Shown: piece by piece, positions 1 to 10,527 of the stretch
Position numbering within the stretch: the stretch's first letter is position 1
Layout: every line of letters begins with the position of its first letter
Translations under genes and position numbers: made by a program
The notes under the pieces: model-generated
What the model saw: the letters and a program-made list of their open reading frames with translations, nothing else
What the model was told of the DNA's origin: nothing
The model's database searches: none
Origin: Linanthus parryae
Taxonomy: Eukaryota > Streptophyta > Magnoliopsida > Ericales > Polemoniaceae
DNA length: 64,000 nucleotides
NCBI GenBank assembly: GCA_023055425.1
Contig: JALGPY010000003.1
Coordinates: 50,515,891-50,579,890 of the forward strand
Reading direction: 5' to 3'

Positions 1-164
1 CGTGTGTTTGTGATATAATAACTTTGCACCTTATTTTCTTGGATTTCAAATAGATATCATAGAAAATCATACTTATTTAAAATTGATTTTCGTAATTATA
101 CCCTGCTGCTCTTACAGACGCCTTAATTGCTCCGCTACCACCAGGAAAGCACAATTATAACCCG

Positions 165-173
165 AAACCCTAA
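165..173 (+). promoter_or_regulatory. Telo-box-like motif
   Basis: AAACCCTAA matches the plant telo-box consensus and lies about 310 bases upstream of the first ORF. Single 9-mers occur by chance, so a regulatory role is only possible. Confidence 0.25.
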
Positions 174-429
174 TCAATTGTCAACGCCTAGTTTCCTCTC
201 CAATCAGTCACACTCTGAGTCCTTTTGATACACGTTTCATCATTAAGATCTATCGGTTCGTGTGTGTTGAAAATTTCTGCGGCAGATTTAGTGGGGGTTG
301 CAATATCTTCTAATTGATTGAAAGCGTGCATTTAGTACAGACGTGTCTCTTAGAAGATGCATGGTAATAATTTCTTTGAATGGATGTGAACAGTTGCAAC
401 GGTCATCTCACATTTATATTCGTATACTG

Positions 430-437
430 TATATAAG
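430..437 (+). promoter_or_regulatory. TATA box for the basic protein ORF
   Basis: TATATAAG lies 40 bases upstream of the ATG at 477. This spacing implies a very short 5' leader. No other promoter element is obvious. Confidence 0.4.
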
Positions 438-476
438 CACAACCAATTTGCTGTGGACATAACATAGAGTACAGCA

Positions 477-893
477 ATGGATTATAGTAATGAAAGTAGT
501 GATGGTAAGGTGAGGAAGGGTGCGAAGAAGAAGATGAAGAAGAAGGTTAAGAAAAATCAGAGGTATGAGAGTGAGTTGAGTATGTCTTCGTGGGAGAGTT
601 GGCATGATCACTCGTATGTGCTTGGGAAGGGGTCGGAGTCAACTATATATTCGGATGCATCGGATAAAGATGAATTCTGGCGGGTTGACACAGCTTCCTC
701 TTTTCCAAATAATTGGACCTGTACTTACCATCCCGGCACAAGTAAGAAGAACAAAGTTAAAGGCAAAAGCAGTGAAGGTTTGCGGCGGGAAAAAGCAAAT
801 TGTCCACCGGATGGTACACAAGATCAGGGCGGGAAGAGGAAGAACAGAGATGATGGCGTTGTGGATTCGTCCCAGAAGAAACAGAAGGTGTAG
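477..893 (+). CDS. Small basic lysine-rich protein, unknown function
   Basis: A 138-residue frame starts at the first ATG after a TATATAAG box. The N-terminus is highly basic (a KKKMKKKVKK run near residues 17-26). The middle is Ser/Trp/Asp rich and the C-terminus ends in a second basic stretch (KRKNRDDG, then QKKQKV), so two nuclear-localisation-like patches bracket the chain. I see no signal peptide, membrane segment or known domain. It is the only plausible plus-strand gene in the first 14 kb, where the other genes run on the minus strand. It could be a complete small nuclear protein, the first exon of a longer gene, or a chance frame. I do not recognise it. Confidence 0.4.
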   Translation: MDYSNESSDGKVRKGAKKKMKKKVKKNQRYESELSMSSWESWHDHSYVLGKGSESTIYSDASDKDEFWRVDTASSFPNNWTCTYHPGTSKKNKVKGKSSEGLRREKANCPPDGTQDQGGKRKNRDDGVVDSSQKKQKV

Positions 894-1649
894 AGGGTCT
901 TGCATCTTCTGGTATTCTGTTCCAGTGAAGTGTAGTTTGATGTTAGGTTTTATGATGAGTGTCATGTAGTTGGGTTATGTTTAGTTTGAATTAGTTATGC
1001 AAAACTATGCAATCATGGAATATATTTTGTCTATTAATGCAGTTTTTAATTTGAGTTAATTTAATGTTTGTTCACATTGGTTTGTTGTCCAATCCGAAGC
1101 ACGTATCATTTGCAAGTTTGTATATGGCATCAACCAATTTGTTGTATTGGATTAATGATAATATTATATGAATCACTCATCACAATATGGGATCATAGCA
1201 TATTAGATGAATCACAAATCAAAATATGGAACTATAGCAGTTTTACTGTACAAAAAATTACAATCACTAAATCAATTGAAGAACAACCAGTAAACGAAAG
1301 AAATAGTTTCTGAAAAGCTTTGGTTGTGTCACTGCTATTTGTCATTTACTGGATATCTTCAATAGATTTAGTGATCGTAAATTTGATGTGTTGATTATTA
1401 TGTTCGGAGGCAAGCTCAGATATACAGTACGATGTATTCGCAAGATTATATTTATAGCCTTGCTGCCCCCCCCCCCCCCCCTCTTTTTTTTTTTTTTAAA
1501 CATTCCCTTTGTTGATAAGTTATCCATCGAATTATGTTTAACAAAGCTCACCGGTATTCTTCGTTCGTTGTGAGTTCAGTGCCAGAGAACTTGAACATAC
1601 CACTGGCTAGCAGTTTTCTAATATAGACAAATAAAATGAAATAACAGCT
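894..1649. other. Non-coding AT-rich stretch with C/T homopolymers
   Basis: No gene seen. It contains a C run followed by a T run at about 1466-1497, a likely slippage or assembly-sensitive site. The bases around 1508-1573 are weakly repeated at about 1965-2035, part of a local duplication. Confidence 0.5.
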
Positions 1650-1874
1650 ATTAAGTAAGTGAAATACAAACTGTTGACATAGCTATTATTTATTTGAACA
1701 TAAAAATCACAAAATAACATGCATGTAGGAACGTAATTGTCATACAGATGAGATAGCATTAGTCTGTGTCTGGAGAAGAGGTATAACGCTTACAACTTTC
1801 TAAATTGTCCTCGACGATTAAATCTTGAATAATATCTGGAGCATCAAATAATATTATGTAACAATCACTTTGTC
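1650..1874 (-). pseudogene. Truncated duplicate of the 3' end of the RNase H-like gene
   Basis: This stretch matches 2545-2773, which is the 3' flank and last roughly 40 codons of the neighbouring RNase H-like gene. The match includes the shared words ACGCTTACAACTTTCTAA and TCTTGAATAATATC. Homology stops abruptly after about 1874, so only the tail was copied. A second, shorter echo of the 3' flank (GAGATTGCATTAGTCTGTGT) follows at about 1896-1918. It cannot encode a product. Confidence 0.7.
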
Positions 1875-1918
1875 ATGACTGAATATTGTACGGAGATGAG
1901 ATTGCATTAGTCTGTGTT

Positions 1919-2648
1919 GGTTGGGTTTGTTCTGTTCGCTCTTTCTTGTTTTTATCATCCCCTTCATCGATAAGTTACATCTTTTACAATGTTAAATGGT
2001 GCTCACTGATATTCGTCGTTTGTCATTAGTTCATACCACAAGTGCTACAATGTATATTGGTTGACGTTTTACACATCAGATATATGACCGATGGTGCAAA
2101 CAATGCACCGTCAATTACTACAACAATTTCATGGGGACCGCATTTTTAATATAATGGGTTTTATTATTTAAAAAATAAATAATAATGGGCTTTGGTTGCT
2201 TTGGGCCAATCTTTATTACGAATAGAACTTTGCATATGTGGGTCCAATAAAACTTTGCTATTCCAGTTCATCCAAAAGTTACAATTTTTTTAAGATTGTA
2301 AATTCAAATTCTTAAAATATTTAAACTTAATATCTAGTACATTGTAAAGATAAAAGCAGGCTTAAGTGAGCCAAGTGTGTGTGGGCTGAACTTGCCCTCC
2401 TTTGTTCGGCTGTGGGACAATGTGCAGTACCTTGCATTGCGGGTTTTGGTGCGGGCTAAGGCGCATATTGACACTATAACGGGCACTATTAGATTCATAT
2501 CAGCATTACAATATAAATAATTGAAGTGAACTAACAACCCTTCAATACGTGAAATATAAACTGTTGACATAACCAGTATTTGTTTGAAGATGGAAATTAG
2601 AGAATAGCATGGGCAGAGTGACATAATTGCCATACAGATGAGATTGCA
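1919..2648. other. Intergenic, includes source of local duplication
   Basis: No gene is seen. The right part (2545-2648) is the 3' flank of the RNase H-like gene and is the source of the degenerate copy at 1650. The rest is AT-rich unique-looking sequence. Confidence 0.4.
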
Positions 2649-3432
2649 TTAGTCTGTGTCAGTTGAGGAGGTGTAACGCTTACAACTTTCTAATTTGTCC
2701 TCAACAATTAGATCTTGAATAATATCCGGAGCATCATATAATATTTTGTAACGATCACTTTGCCGAGATCCCATAGATGCAAGCTGCTCTGCAACGCTAT
2801 TGTCCAGTTTTTCGATAGGGACTAAGGCTATCTTCATTCGTCTGAGTAATGCATATCCATCACGGATCTCGCGCCTCATCGAGAGTGGGGCAATAGTCTG
2901 CAGATGAAAGATTTTGCTGGCCTCATAGTTGGAGGTCTCAACCTTGATTTCTTTCCAGTCATTTTCATAAGCCGAATGAATACCTTGATAAATTGCCCAC
3001 AACTCACTTTCCAATTGAGTGACACCATCGATTCTTCCTATGAAACCAAGCTGCCAGTTTTCATTGTCGTCGCGGCAGACACCACCGATACCACCGGTAT
3101 TGGTTACCGGTGAGGTAAAACCATGCACACTTATCCTTATCACTCCTTGAAGGTAGAGAAATAAATATCAAGATATATGTCAGCTTCATATTTCGATTAA
3201 TGTGGCAGGAAATAAGATATGTGACCATCATTACATTTTGAAAGTACTGTATATACGAAAACATGGTAGGAAACTTACTGCGATGAGTCAAAATGGGAGG
3301 CGGAGGTGTTTCTTGAAATCGAGTTGCTGCAGTAACAAACATCGTGAGTGATGGACTTGAAGATGAAGAACTTGCAATAGTTTCATAGCTGGTTACTTCT
3401 TCCTCGGAGACTGCTCTTATGTGTTTTGACAT
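2649..3432 (-). CDS. RNase H-fold protein with lost catalytic residues
   Basis: Two exons: 3432-3279 and 3145-2649. The donor is GTAAGT after 3279, the acceptor is TTCAAG before 3145, and the split codon rejoins in frame to give 216 residues. Exon 1 encodes a Ser-rich leader and a PPPP stretch. Exon 2 has the layout of the plant retroelement-type RNase H domain (RVT_3 family): TGGIGGVCRDDNENW, then ESELWAI, then VETSN, then NSVAEQLASMG. In active members the four acidic positions are D, E, D, D. Here they read H (SVHGF), E (ESELWA), T (VETSN) and E (VAEQLA), so hydrolysis is unlikely. The family descends from LINE-type reverse transcriptases, and many plant genes are stand-alone copies. It could be a domesticated nucleic-acid-binding protein or an aging pseudogene. 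There are no internal stops. Confidence 0.65.
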
Positions 3433-4261
3433 TGTAACGGCTTATTCTATGAATAGATAGTTTATGATCCTTGTTCAGCTGAATAATGGATCTGTAGCTT
3501 TCTTATAGAAGAGGTGAGTTGAAATGCATGGTAGATAATGCTAGATAAACTGGACAATTGGTCCGTGACTTTGTCAGGCAATTTGTTTCTTTTTATTTGA
3601 CTGTTTGCACATTCAGCACTCACTGACTGTCACTGGATTCATACGTGGCATGAATGTGTGTATGAACGACAAGAGTTCCGTGAACTACGTTGTCATTGTT
3701 CACATGTATGACGGAGGGTTTTTATTATAAGTGGTATGAATATGTGTATATAGGATACTGACACTCTGTGTAAACGCTATCCTGAATATATACGCTGCAG
3801 TTCAAGGTTTTCTAATATGTGTGAACTGATGCCATGTCCAGAACACTGAAGTTGCTGAAATTTTTCATTAACAGGTATACTATATTAGATGTGCAGATTA
3901 TTTTCGGTTACGGACGAAAGAAATTGTGTCAATATTGAATTGACTGAGGACGTTCTAACTTTATAATGGCAGAAATCATTTCTTCGTATTTACATACGAT
4001 GCTGTGACATACTTGTGAATGTATTGTTTTTTGTATATTTAAATAAAAGAAGTCGATAATGTAAGAACCATTAGTAGTCGCTTCATTATTGGTTGCGGTA
4101 GAGGCAGAAAGTGATACAATTTCTAACATAACACAACTAAGAGGAAACATCATTGTGAATACTGCAATGCAGTGTAACAGCAATGAGGCAAACATACGGT
4201 GGTCTTTCTCTTCAGATGTTGAGCAGCATCGTCTCCGACTGTGCATGGAATATCAATTTGT
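3433..4261. other. No gene recognised
   Basis: This is AT-rich sequence between the RNase H-like gene's start and the stop codon of the RPA1-like fragment. It probably holds the RNase H-like gene's promoter and the RPA-like gene's 3' UTR. Nothing else is supported. Confidence 0.4.
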
Positions 4262-4912
4262 TTACAATGCATACTGAACTTCCTTCACAACCCATTTAGT
4301 TACCCTGTGGTTGTCTGGCTGCGTGCGTTTGAACACGCGAACATACACATTCTCATACGCATTTTCCATGTTCAAGCCAACCAGTAGAGCCTCTTGTTCC
4401 TGAGAAAATAATGCCGTTATTTGTGTACTACATAACTATGAGCAGCTGCATATTTCATATGAATAAGTACCGCACTGTGGTTGTAGCTGTTCGGATCAAG
4501 TTATGTAATACCTGTGGTGTCATTGCTGCCAGATTTTCAGCTGTGTTTCGGAGGAGGGTCTCCGCAGCCTGGCCGAAAATCATCACATCCATTATTCCAG
4601 TGTCATCTCGCAGTTCCACCATAACTCGACATCTGTGAAAATGGTATGTAATCATATTATACACAAATGTAGCTGTGATGTGTGAACTGGTAGTTTTCAA
4701 TTATAGCCAATGGACTTCGTAAATTTTAATGTAATCATGAGTTACGAAATAATCAACCTGGGGCTTGTGTTGCATTGTATGTCATTACATACGGGACAGT
4801 ATAGACGTCGACGTTCACGATTGCAACGATTACACGCATTGAACCAAGTGGTTTGACTGGTCGGAAAGATACGTGTTGATACCCTAAGCCAGGCTTCTTC
4901 ATACATAGGCTT
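4262..4912 (-). CDS. RPA1-like protein, C-terminal DNA-binding domain C exons
   Basis: Three exons rejoin in frame: 4912-4758, 4632-4512 and 4399-4262 (stop TAA). The first carries a zinc-binding motif ACNRCNRERRRLYCPVC (C-X2-C-X9-C-X2-C). The second carries the OB-fold core VELRDDTGIMDVMIFGQAAE and ends NLAAMTPQ. The third ends WVVKEVQYAL. This is the order of DNA-binding domain C in replication protein A large subunits, which bind single-stranded DNA. The 121-nt middle exon has the same length and phase as its counterpart in the RPA1-like gene at 10528-13085, so the two are paralogues. Upstream exons are uncertain. A short open segment near 5167-5223 ending in a GTAAAG donor (KIADIRASL) could be the preceding exon. 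A start codon was not located, so the gene is partial or decayed. Confidence 0.7.
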
Positions 4913-6219
4913 CTCAGCGTTGGACGAAGCCGGAGAAACAGAAATCAGAACAATGCATTATGAAATAAGCATGCTTGAATGAAGTTAAATTATGATTAAG
5001 AGGAGAGATTGAAGAGCAAAGGGAAGATATATGCGAGAAGAAGAATTCCGTGTAAGATTGTGCGTAGAAAATACTTATTGTAAATTGAGAAGCCAAAAGT
5101 ATACGCGGATGGAAAAATAGTATGACACAGTTGGATATCCTGTGATTTCACACATTCTGTGATAACGATAATTCGAGGTTTTCTAACTTTACCAGTGACG
5201 CACGAATATCTGCAATCTTGGACGGCATCATCTTCAGAATACAATGGATTTGCTAGTTGTATACTGATACAATTTCTGAATCTCAATTGTATTGATTGCA
5301 ATTTGATATTGATTTTAAACATGGGAAGCAGTTCTTATATAGTGAGTTCTTCCCTACCTGTGCTCAATATTCTGCAATATATAATCAATGTAATTTCTAA
5401 ATTCGAGGTAACCATTGCATGTTGAATTTTCATCCCATTATTTCATATGTGTTGATCATGTCTTGAATTGACAGTTCACATTCGTAGTTAATATCTTGTG
5501 CAATTTGCAGAGATGGTCACATGATCACAATTACTTCTGCGCTATCTGATCAGCGAGTGCTTCCCAAGAGGGTTCATATACCAATGAGCTATTTAGAAGC
5601 TTGTCACCTAATTGCATCCGAAATTGAAAAGATATGATCTGTAGAGACCTCCGCCAACCGTTCAATATCTGTGACTTTCTGTGTGCAGATTCAGTATGTA
5701 GGCAGGTGTATTTCTGCTTCGTCATCGGGTATATATTGCAACAAATGCATTATTTCAAGTTTGCATGTGTGGAATCTCAAGGCACTGAATTGTACAACAG
5801 CATATGAGTGTCATAGTTTGATATTATTCAATCGGATTCGACAATTGAAGTACTGTTGTTACTTGTGTGCAGGATTTGGCTTTATTATTACTGCAGCTGG
5901 AATTGTTAAGTTAGGTTGTGTCTGAAGATGCCAAGTTCAATTCAAATAAAAAGAACACAGATAGTTACTTTGATATGTCACAATATATGTGAAGCATAAT
6001 GTAATTTAATGCATTAGATATTAAGCAAACCATAGACAGAGCTTTGCATTACACGATACATGATGCATGTCAATAAAATAATAGTCATATCACGACATTA
6101 GGTTGTTATGTTTTTGCAAAGATAATAACATAGAACAATACTGGAACAGGTAGCTAGAATGACAATATTAAAAAGGATGTCTCGTTATTATTAGTACACA
6201 GAACTTTCATACGTTGAGG
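4913..6219. other. Weak RPA-like exon candidates, otherwise nothing clear
   Basis: On the minus strand, 5223-5167 (acceptor CTAG, donor GTAAAG) and about 5686-5610 (after a CAG acceptor) are short open segments. They could be degraded upstream exons of the RPA1-like fragment. Neither has enough sequence to prove it, and no gene is otherwise visible. Confidence 0.3.
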
Positions 6220-7150
6220 CTAGGCTGGAAACACTTTCACACGAAATTTTGGCATGCTCGGATTAACTAATTCCACGGCACATGCATCTCCAGTACGTAC
6301 ATTAGCGCTTCTGGCAAATTGATACCAAGAAACTCGTATCTTGTCGCTGTTCTCCCCACCTGGGAATTTACAACGGCAGGTCCAAGTTGTATTACTGGAA
6401 GTCCCTGTAATGTACACAAGCGTTGGCCGCTCTTTCAGGTACGCCCTGCTGAACTGAACTGGTATATTCTGTCATGCAAACATAAGGTTGTCAACCGCTA
6501 TCATTGCAATTCAATGTAATACCGTTCTGAATGAAAGTTAATGTTGAAAGTTTACCAGTCCGCCAGAAGATTCCAAATGGGTTTTCTGTATTTCAACAGC
6601 GAAACATGGGTTGTTGCAGTGAGCTTTGTAAGAATCAGCCTTCTTCAATGCGCGAGTAGCTTCACGCTTACTCGCATTCGGAATAGAAGTTCCAACATTA
6701 TAATCTAGCTCCGATGTAGTGAGACCATATATTCTCACTTTGAATTTCGAATGTCCCTTGTACTTGAAAGTCAACATGTGCCCATATGACAGTGAATAAT
6801 GTGCTGCAAATTCCTTCCACCCTGTTGTCAAATATATGTCGTTACCTCTACTTTTCATTTTAATCTCCCACACTCGGCCATCTGGGAGTACAAGCTCTGC
6901 ATTAATCCCAAGATTGGATCGATGACGTTGCACAAAGTCATCTGGCAGTCTCTGCAGTGAATAGATGCTTGACATCTTTAGTGAATCTACCTCTCATTAC
7001 AATTAATATTAGTGTTATTCAATTTAATTTTTCTCTAAGAAGGACACATATACATGTATATATATACATACACACATATATATGCGACATAAAGCCTACC
7101 AAGTTGTTGTTATCTTCATCTCGATCCGTGATAACTCGGAAGAATTTCAT
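6220..7150 (-). CDS. Two-B3-domain (REM-like) DNA-binding protein
   Basis: Exons 7150-7100, 6951-6556 and 6468-6220 all join in phase 0 with GT-AG introns and give 231 residues. Domain 1 spans about residues 2-100: MKFFRVITDRDEDNNNL joins RLPDDFVQRH, then ELVLPDGRVWEIKM, GWKEFAAHYSLSYG, and FKYKGHSKFKVRIYG. Domain 2 spans about 135-231: PCFAVEIQKTHLESSGGL joins NIPVQFSRAYLKERP, then RVSWYQFARSANVRTGD and FRVKVFPA, then stop. This two-domain plan matches the plant REM class of B3 transcription-factor-like proteins, which bind DNA in the nucleus. The start at 7150 is chosen because an acceptor (TATTGCAG) lies just upstream in exon sequence and the ATG precedes the first B3 strand. An earlier non-coding or short coding exon is possible. 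It lies in the same orientation as the RPA1-like and RNase H-like genes. Confidence 0.75.
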
Positions 7151-8961
7151 TTCCAGATAGCTGCAATAGGAATATAGTGATATGTATTACTGATTGTGGT
7201 ATAGAGAAGACAATCTAAAACATATGCATGTTAATGCGTTCTCTTTGTTCATGCTACACCAGCAATTGGTTGGGCAGAAGTTGTGGTATGGGGATTGAAA
7301 TACATGTATGATTATTTACTGAAACTACGAATAATCAATGTCAGTGCAAGTTAATTTGCACAAGATGTTTGCTTAGATACGTCGTAATGAAATCACAGAC
7401 TGATGCTATTTCTTCATGACTCTTCATACGCAAAATAACAAAATGCATAGGAAACTATCTGGTAGAAATTAATTGTAGTTAGCATGATTGAATCTGCACC
7501 CTTTTTGTTAAAGGAGTTAGAGCAATAAGTTTTGTGTTTAGCGACGTGCTATTTTCCAAAAATTGAAATTTATGGACTGCCGTATTTTTTGTAATAAATA
7601 ATCAGTATTTGAGTATTCTGTGGCCTATATATATTAGTATAATATCCATAATTGGATAAAGTATGGTTGCTATTTCACGCACAGGGTCAATTGTATTTAT
7701 CTGCAAAAGGCTGTCTTGTGAAGCTGCATGTTCCATATGACTGCAATTTAATCTATTAGTGAGATTAACAACAGTAAATTCATGAATCTAGTACTTACAA
7801 TTTCACATCATATTTTTCTTCAATCCTTTTTTTTTTAGTTTCTTTTTCTGCTCATTATCCAGCCAAAATATACCAATGTGTGCCTTAAATTGAAACTGAA
7901 GACGAACTTCTTATCAACAGATATATTTATTTCCGTTCAGTACCAATCAGACAGATTTCGTCGCTACGTGGAGTTTACTATTTTTAGATCAAGACATTGA
8001 TAGCATATCTGGAATAGAAATCACTAATATAATATATGAAGGCAGCAGCACCCGATAAATGCCAATTAGTCGTTCACAGGAGGGAATGAATATGAGTAAT
8101 GTAGATTTCCTTCTGTGAGCGATTATACAGACAAATAAGATCCTATTCGGAATCAGGTACCTGTAGAGTGATGATATTAGAACCTGTGACTCGCAGAGAT
8201 CCGATGACTCGAGTTGGAGAATCCGTTGCCTAAACAATCACGAATACGAATACTGTGAATAAGTAGATCGCTATGACAGATACGTTATGACATCGAGTAT
8301 CTGTTCGAAACTATGATTGCGAGATAAGTCGGAATACCTGTTAGAGAAAAGTTAGAAATCAGGGAAGATTTGACTGAGAGGATGAAGTTGAAAGGTCTTC
8401 TTACCAGCACAACGAAGATGGGTAGTTGTAAATTTAGGATGTGGAAATTGTTTCTTCAAATCTTAAAGTTAGCTCTGCTTTTTAGGTATCAGTCATAAAT
8501 TTTTACAATGATATTTTTTATTGTATTTTATAAACTGGGTGTCCATTATCAGTACATTGATTCTCATTTGTAATAATCTTGATAAAAGGTTTTTGCTTAC
8601 TGACGTTACTTTTTAATGTTCTGAAGTAATGAATTTTATATAGTAAATTGTAATAATAACATATAATATGTGCCCAGTTACGACTTTGACAGTGCAGACA
8701 AATTAGGAGATCGAATTTGGGTGTAAAAAAAAGGAAAATAATAATAAAAAAAAAAAAAAAAAAAAAGGAGTGGAAAAAAGGGAAGAGAGAAAAAAAAAAC
8801 AAAAAAAAAAAAAAAAAACGAAACAGATGTTACAAGTTGTTGACATCCCAAAATTATAAGGCATAAGTTACTACGAAACGGGTGCAACGTCAAATTGCAG
8901 AAGTACCGTAAAAAAACAACATTAATCTCAAACATCCAGAATATCTTAACAGATTCATTTT
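7151..8961. other. AT-rich region with possible degraded RPA-like exons and A tracts
   Basis: No intact gene. On the minus strand, about 8335-8290 (translating to PTYLAIIVSNR) and about 8228-8145 (TRVIGSLRVTGSNIITLQVP) resemble the domain-B stretch PVVIVTNVVASKYS to FLTDVPDARV of the RPA1-like gene at 10.5-13.1 kb, but weakly. Long A runs occupy about 8744-8818. A TA/CA-rich microsatellite lies at about 7050-7083. Confidence 0.3.
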
Positions 8962-9020
8962 CTACTGATCCTCTGCTGCGGTTGTTGGATGTCGTTTTCG
9001 CTTGGATCCCGATGATGACG
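8962..9020 (-). pseudogene. Orphan C-terminal exon with basic tail
   Basis: A minus-strand segment reads SSGSKRKRHPTTAAEDQ followed by TAG at 8964-8962. The KRKRH patch looks like a nuclear localisation signal, and the segment may be the end of a lost gene such as another RPA-like copy. No matching upstream exons were found. Confidence 0.25.
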
Positions 9021-9618
9021 TTATACTACTCTTGCATCCAGATTATACTTTTCTTATTTATCTTCACATTGTAAAGTATCTTCGTTAGATTTCTGTTTGT
9101 GGAAACAATATTTTTAATGTATGCTAGTATATAATCGTTACCTTGAAGTATTGCTCGGCAGATAGTCGAAATAGTGGGATACCAATTTATATCTGTTCTT
9201 TCAACTTGGTCTACAAGAAATTTCAGAATTCTGTTGACAAGTCTCTTCAACCAAGTCTTTCACTGTTTAGGAATACAGATAACAGCATTGGTGTAATGGG
9301 TGAGCTGATGCATTGGTTCCTATAGAGTCATGAATGTCAAGCAGATTCTAGCAGCCACATGACTGGCTTGCATGCAACCTGTGCTGTTGCCTATACTAAT
9401 GGCTTACTCACATTGACTTGAATTTTCTATCACAATGTGCTGCATTCATTTCAATAGCAGTAGAGATGTCTATTTTTCCCGACTGTGTCTTACTTTCTGT
9501 ATAGAAGCCATAAATTTCCACATATTCAAATTAATACATCAGATATTAGTCATAGTACGCTTGTAATTCCGCGGAATGTAGCTATAGATTTGATACGTTG
9601 CATTTTTTTGATGATTTG

Positions 9619-10178
9619 TTACCACGGTGGTATCTTCTTGTTAAATGGATCGTAAAGCTTGAAGAAGCGAGATGCTATTTCTTTAATGCCTGCAGTAGAA
9701 TTGCTTACTGCTTAACAATACTGTGATAAGTGGTTTCGGTGCACATTCGATCCATTATCCTTATATCATAGCTCAGATTCGATCTAAATTTGAAGAGAAC
9801 GAAATATCCCAAAGTGATTGAGTTCAACTTGGCCACCGTTTTCCATCCATTGCCAAAATACAGATCATTATTGTCTGCAAGAATCATCGTGTTACAGATT
9901 GCACCGGAGGGAGTTCGTAGCTGGAGAAGCTTTCCAACATCTTTCCTGTAAACATCAACAAAGATACGGGGCAAGGACTGCAAGTGGAACAACAGTTGAT
10001 TAGATTGCCTGCTTAAAATAATATTGTTAAGTTGCTTGTATGCAGGAACATGTACTTACTAAATATTTTTGAACCTATGCATATACTGGTATTACAAGCA
10101 TTATATATAAGCTTACCAGTCTGTCATTTTTCCGATCACTGGATACAATGGAAAATGTATGCAAGAAAAGCACCGATA
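9619..10178 (-). pseudogene. B3-domain gene with a frameshift
   Basis: Exon 10178-10117 (HTFSIVSSDRKNDRL, GTAAGC donor) joins in phase 0 to an exon beginning at 9977 (SLPRIFVDVYRKDVG, GWKTVAKLNSITLG, LFKFRSNLSYDIRIM). Together they form one B3 domain, homologous to domain 1 of the gene at 6220-7150 and split by an intron at the same place. The frame hits TAA at about 9705. A plus-one shift immediately restores a B3-like C-terminal tail (EIASRFFKLYDPFNKKIPPW) ending at 9619. An intron there would be only about 36 bases, too short for plants, so a frameshift is more likely than splicing. An acceptor just before 10178 implies a missing upstream exon. Confidence 0.6.
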
Positions 10179-10527
10179 CTAAGCAAACAAAACATTATAT
10201 GTTATGTTACACATATGTTGTCCCAAAAGTGTACCCAAAAAAAATACACAGGTCTCTGCTATGATTGGAGACATTACTTTACCCTTCCAATACAACAGAA
10301 GAGGACCTATATAGTATGGCATCTTCATATGCACAAAATGACAGCCATGTTTTGCTATGAAACTGCACAAAAAAATATTAGCAAAAAGCATAAAACTAAC
10401 AACTCTGTAAGCACAAGTTGTTAATTTTATGCACTGCAGTCTCCAGGATGCACTGCTAAATGCAGTCCTTGTATCTACATACACATCAGATCACATAGTT
10501 TTACAGGCCTTCATCACAGAATTAATT
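10179..10527. other. No gene recognised
   Basis: Spacer between the B3 pseudogene and the RPA1-like gene's stop. It probably holds the latter's 3' UTR. No other element is visible. Confidence 0.4.

Noticed and set aside
3929..4246. Minus-strand frame with a hydrophobic stretch resembling a signal peptide
   Set aside because: It lies in the 3' flank of the RPA1-like gene, has odd composition and no start context, and is more likely chance.
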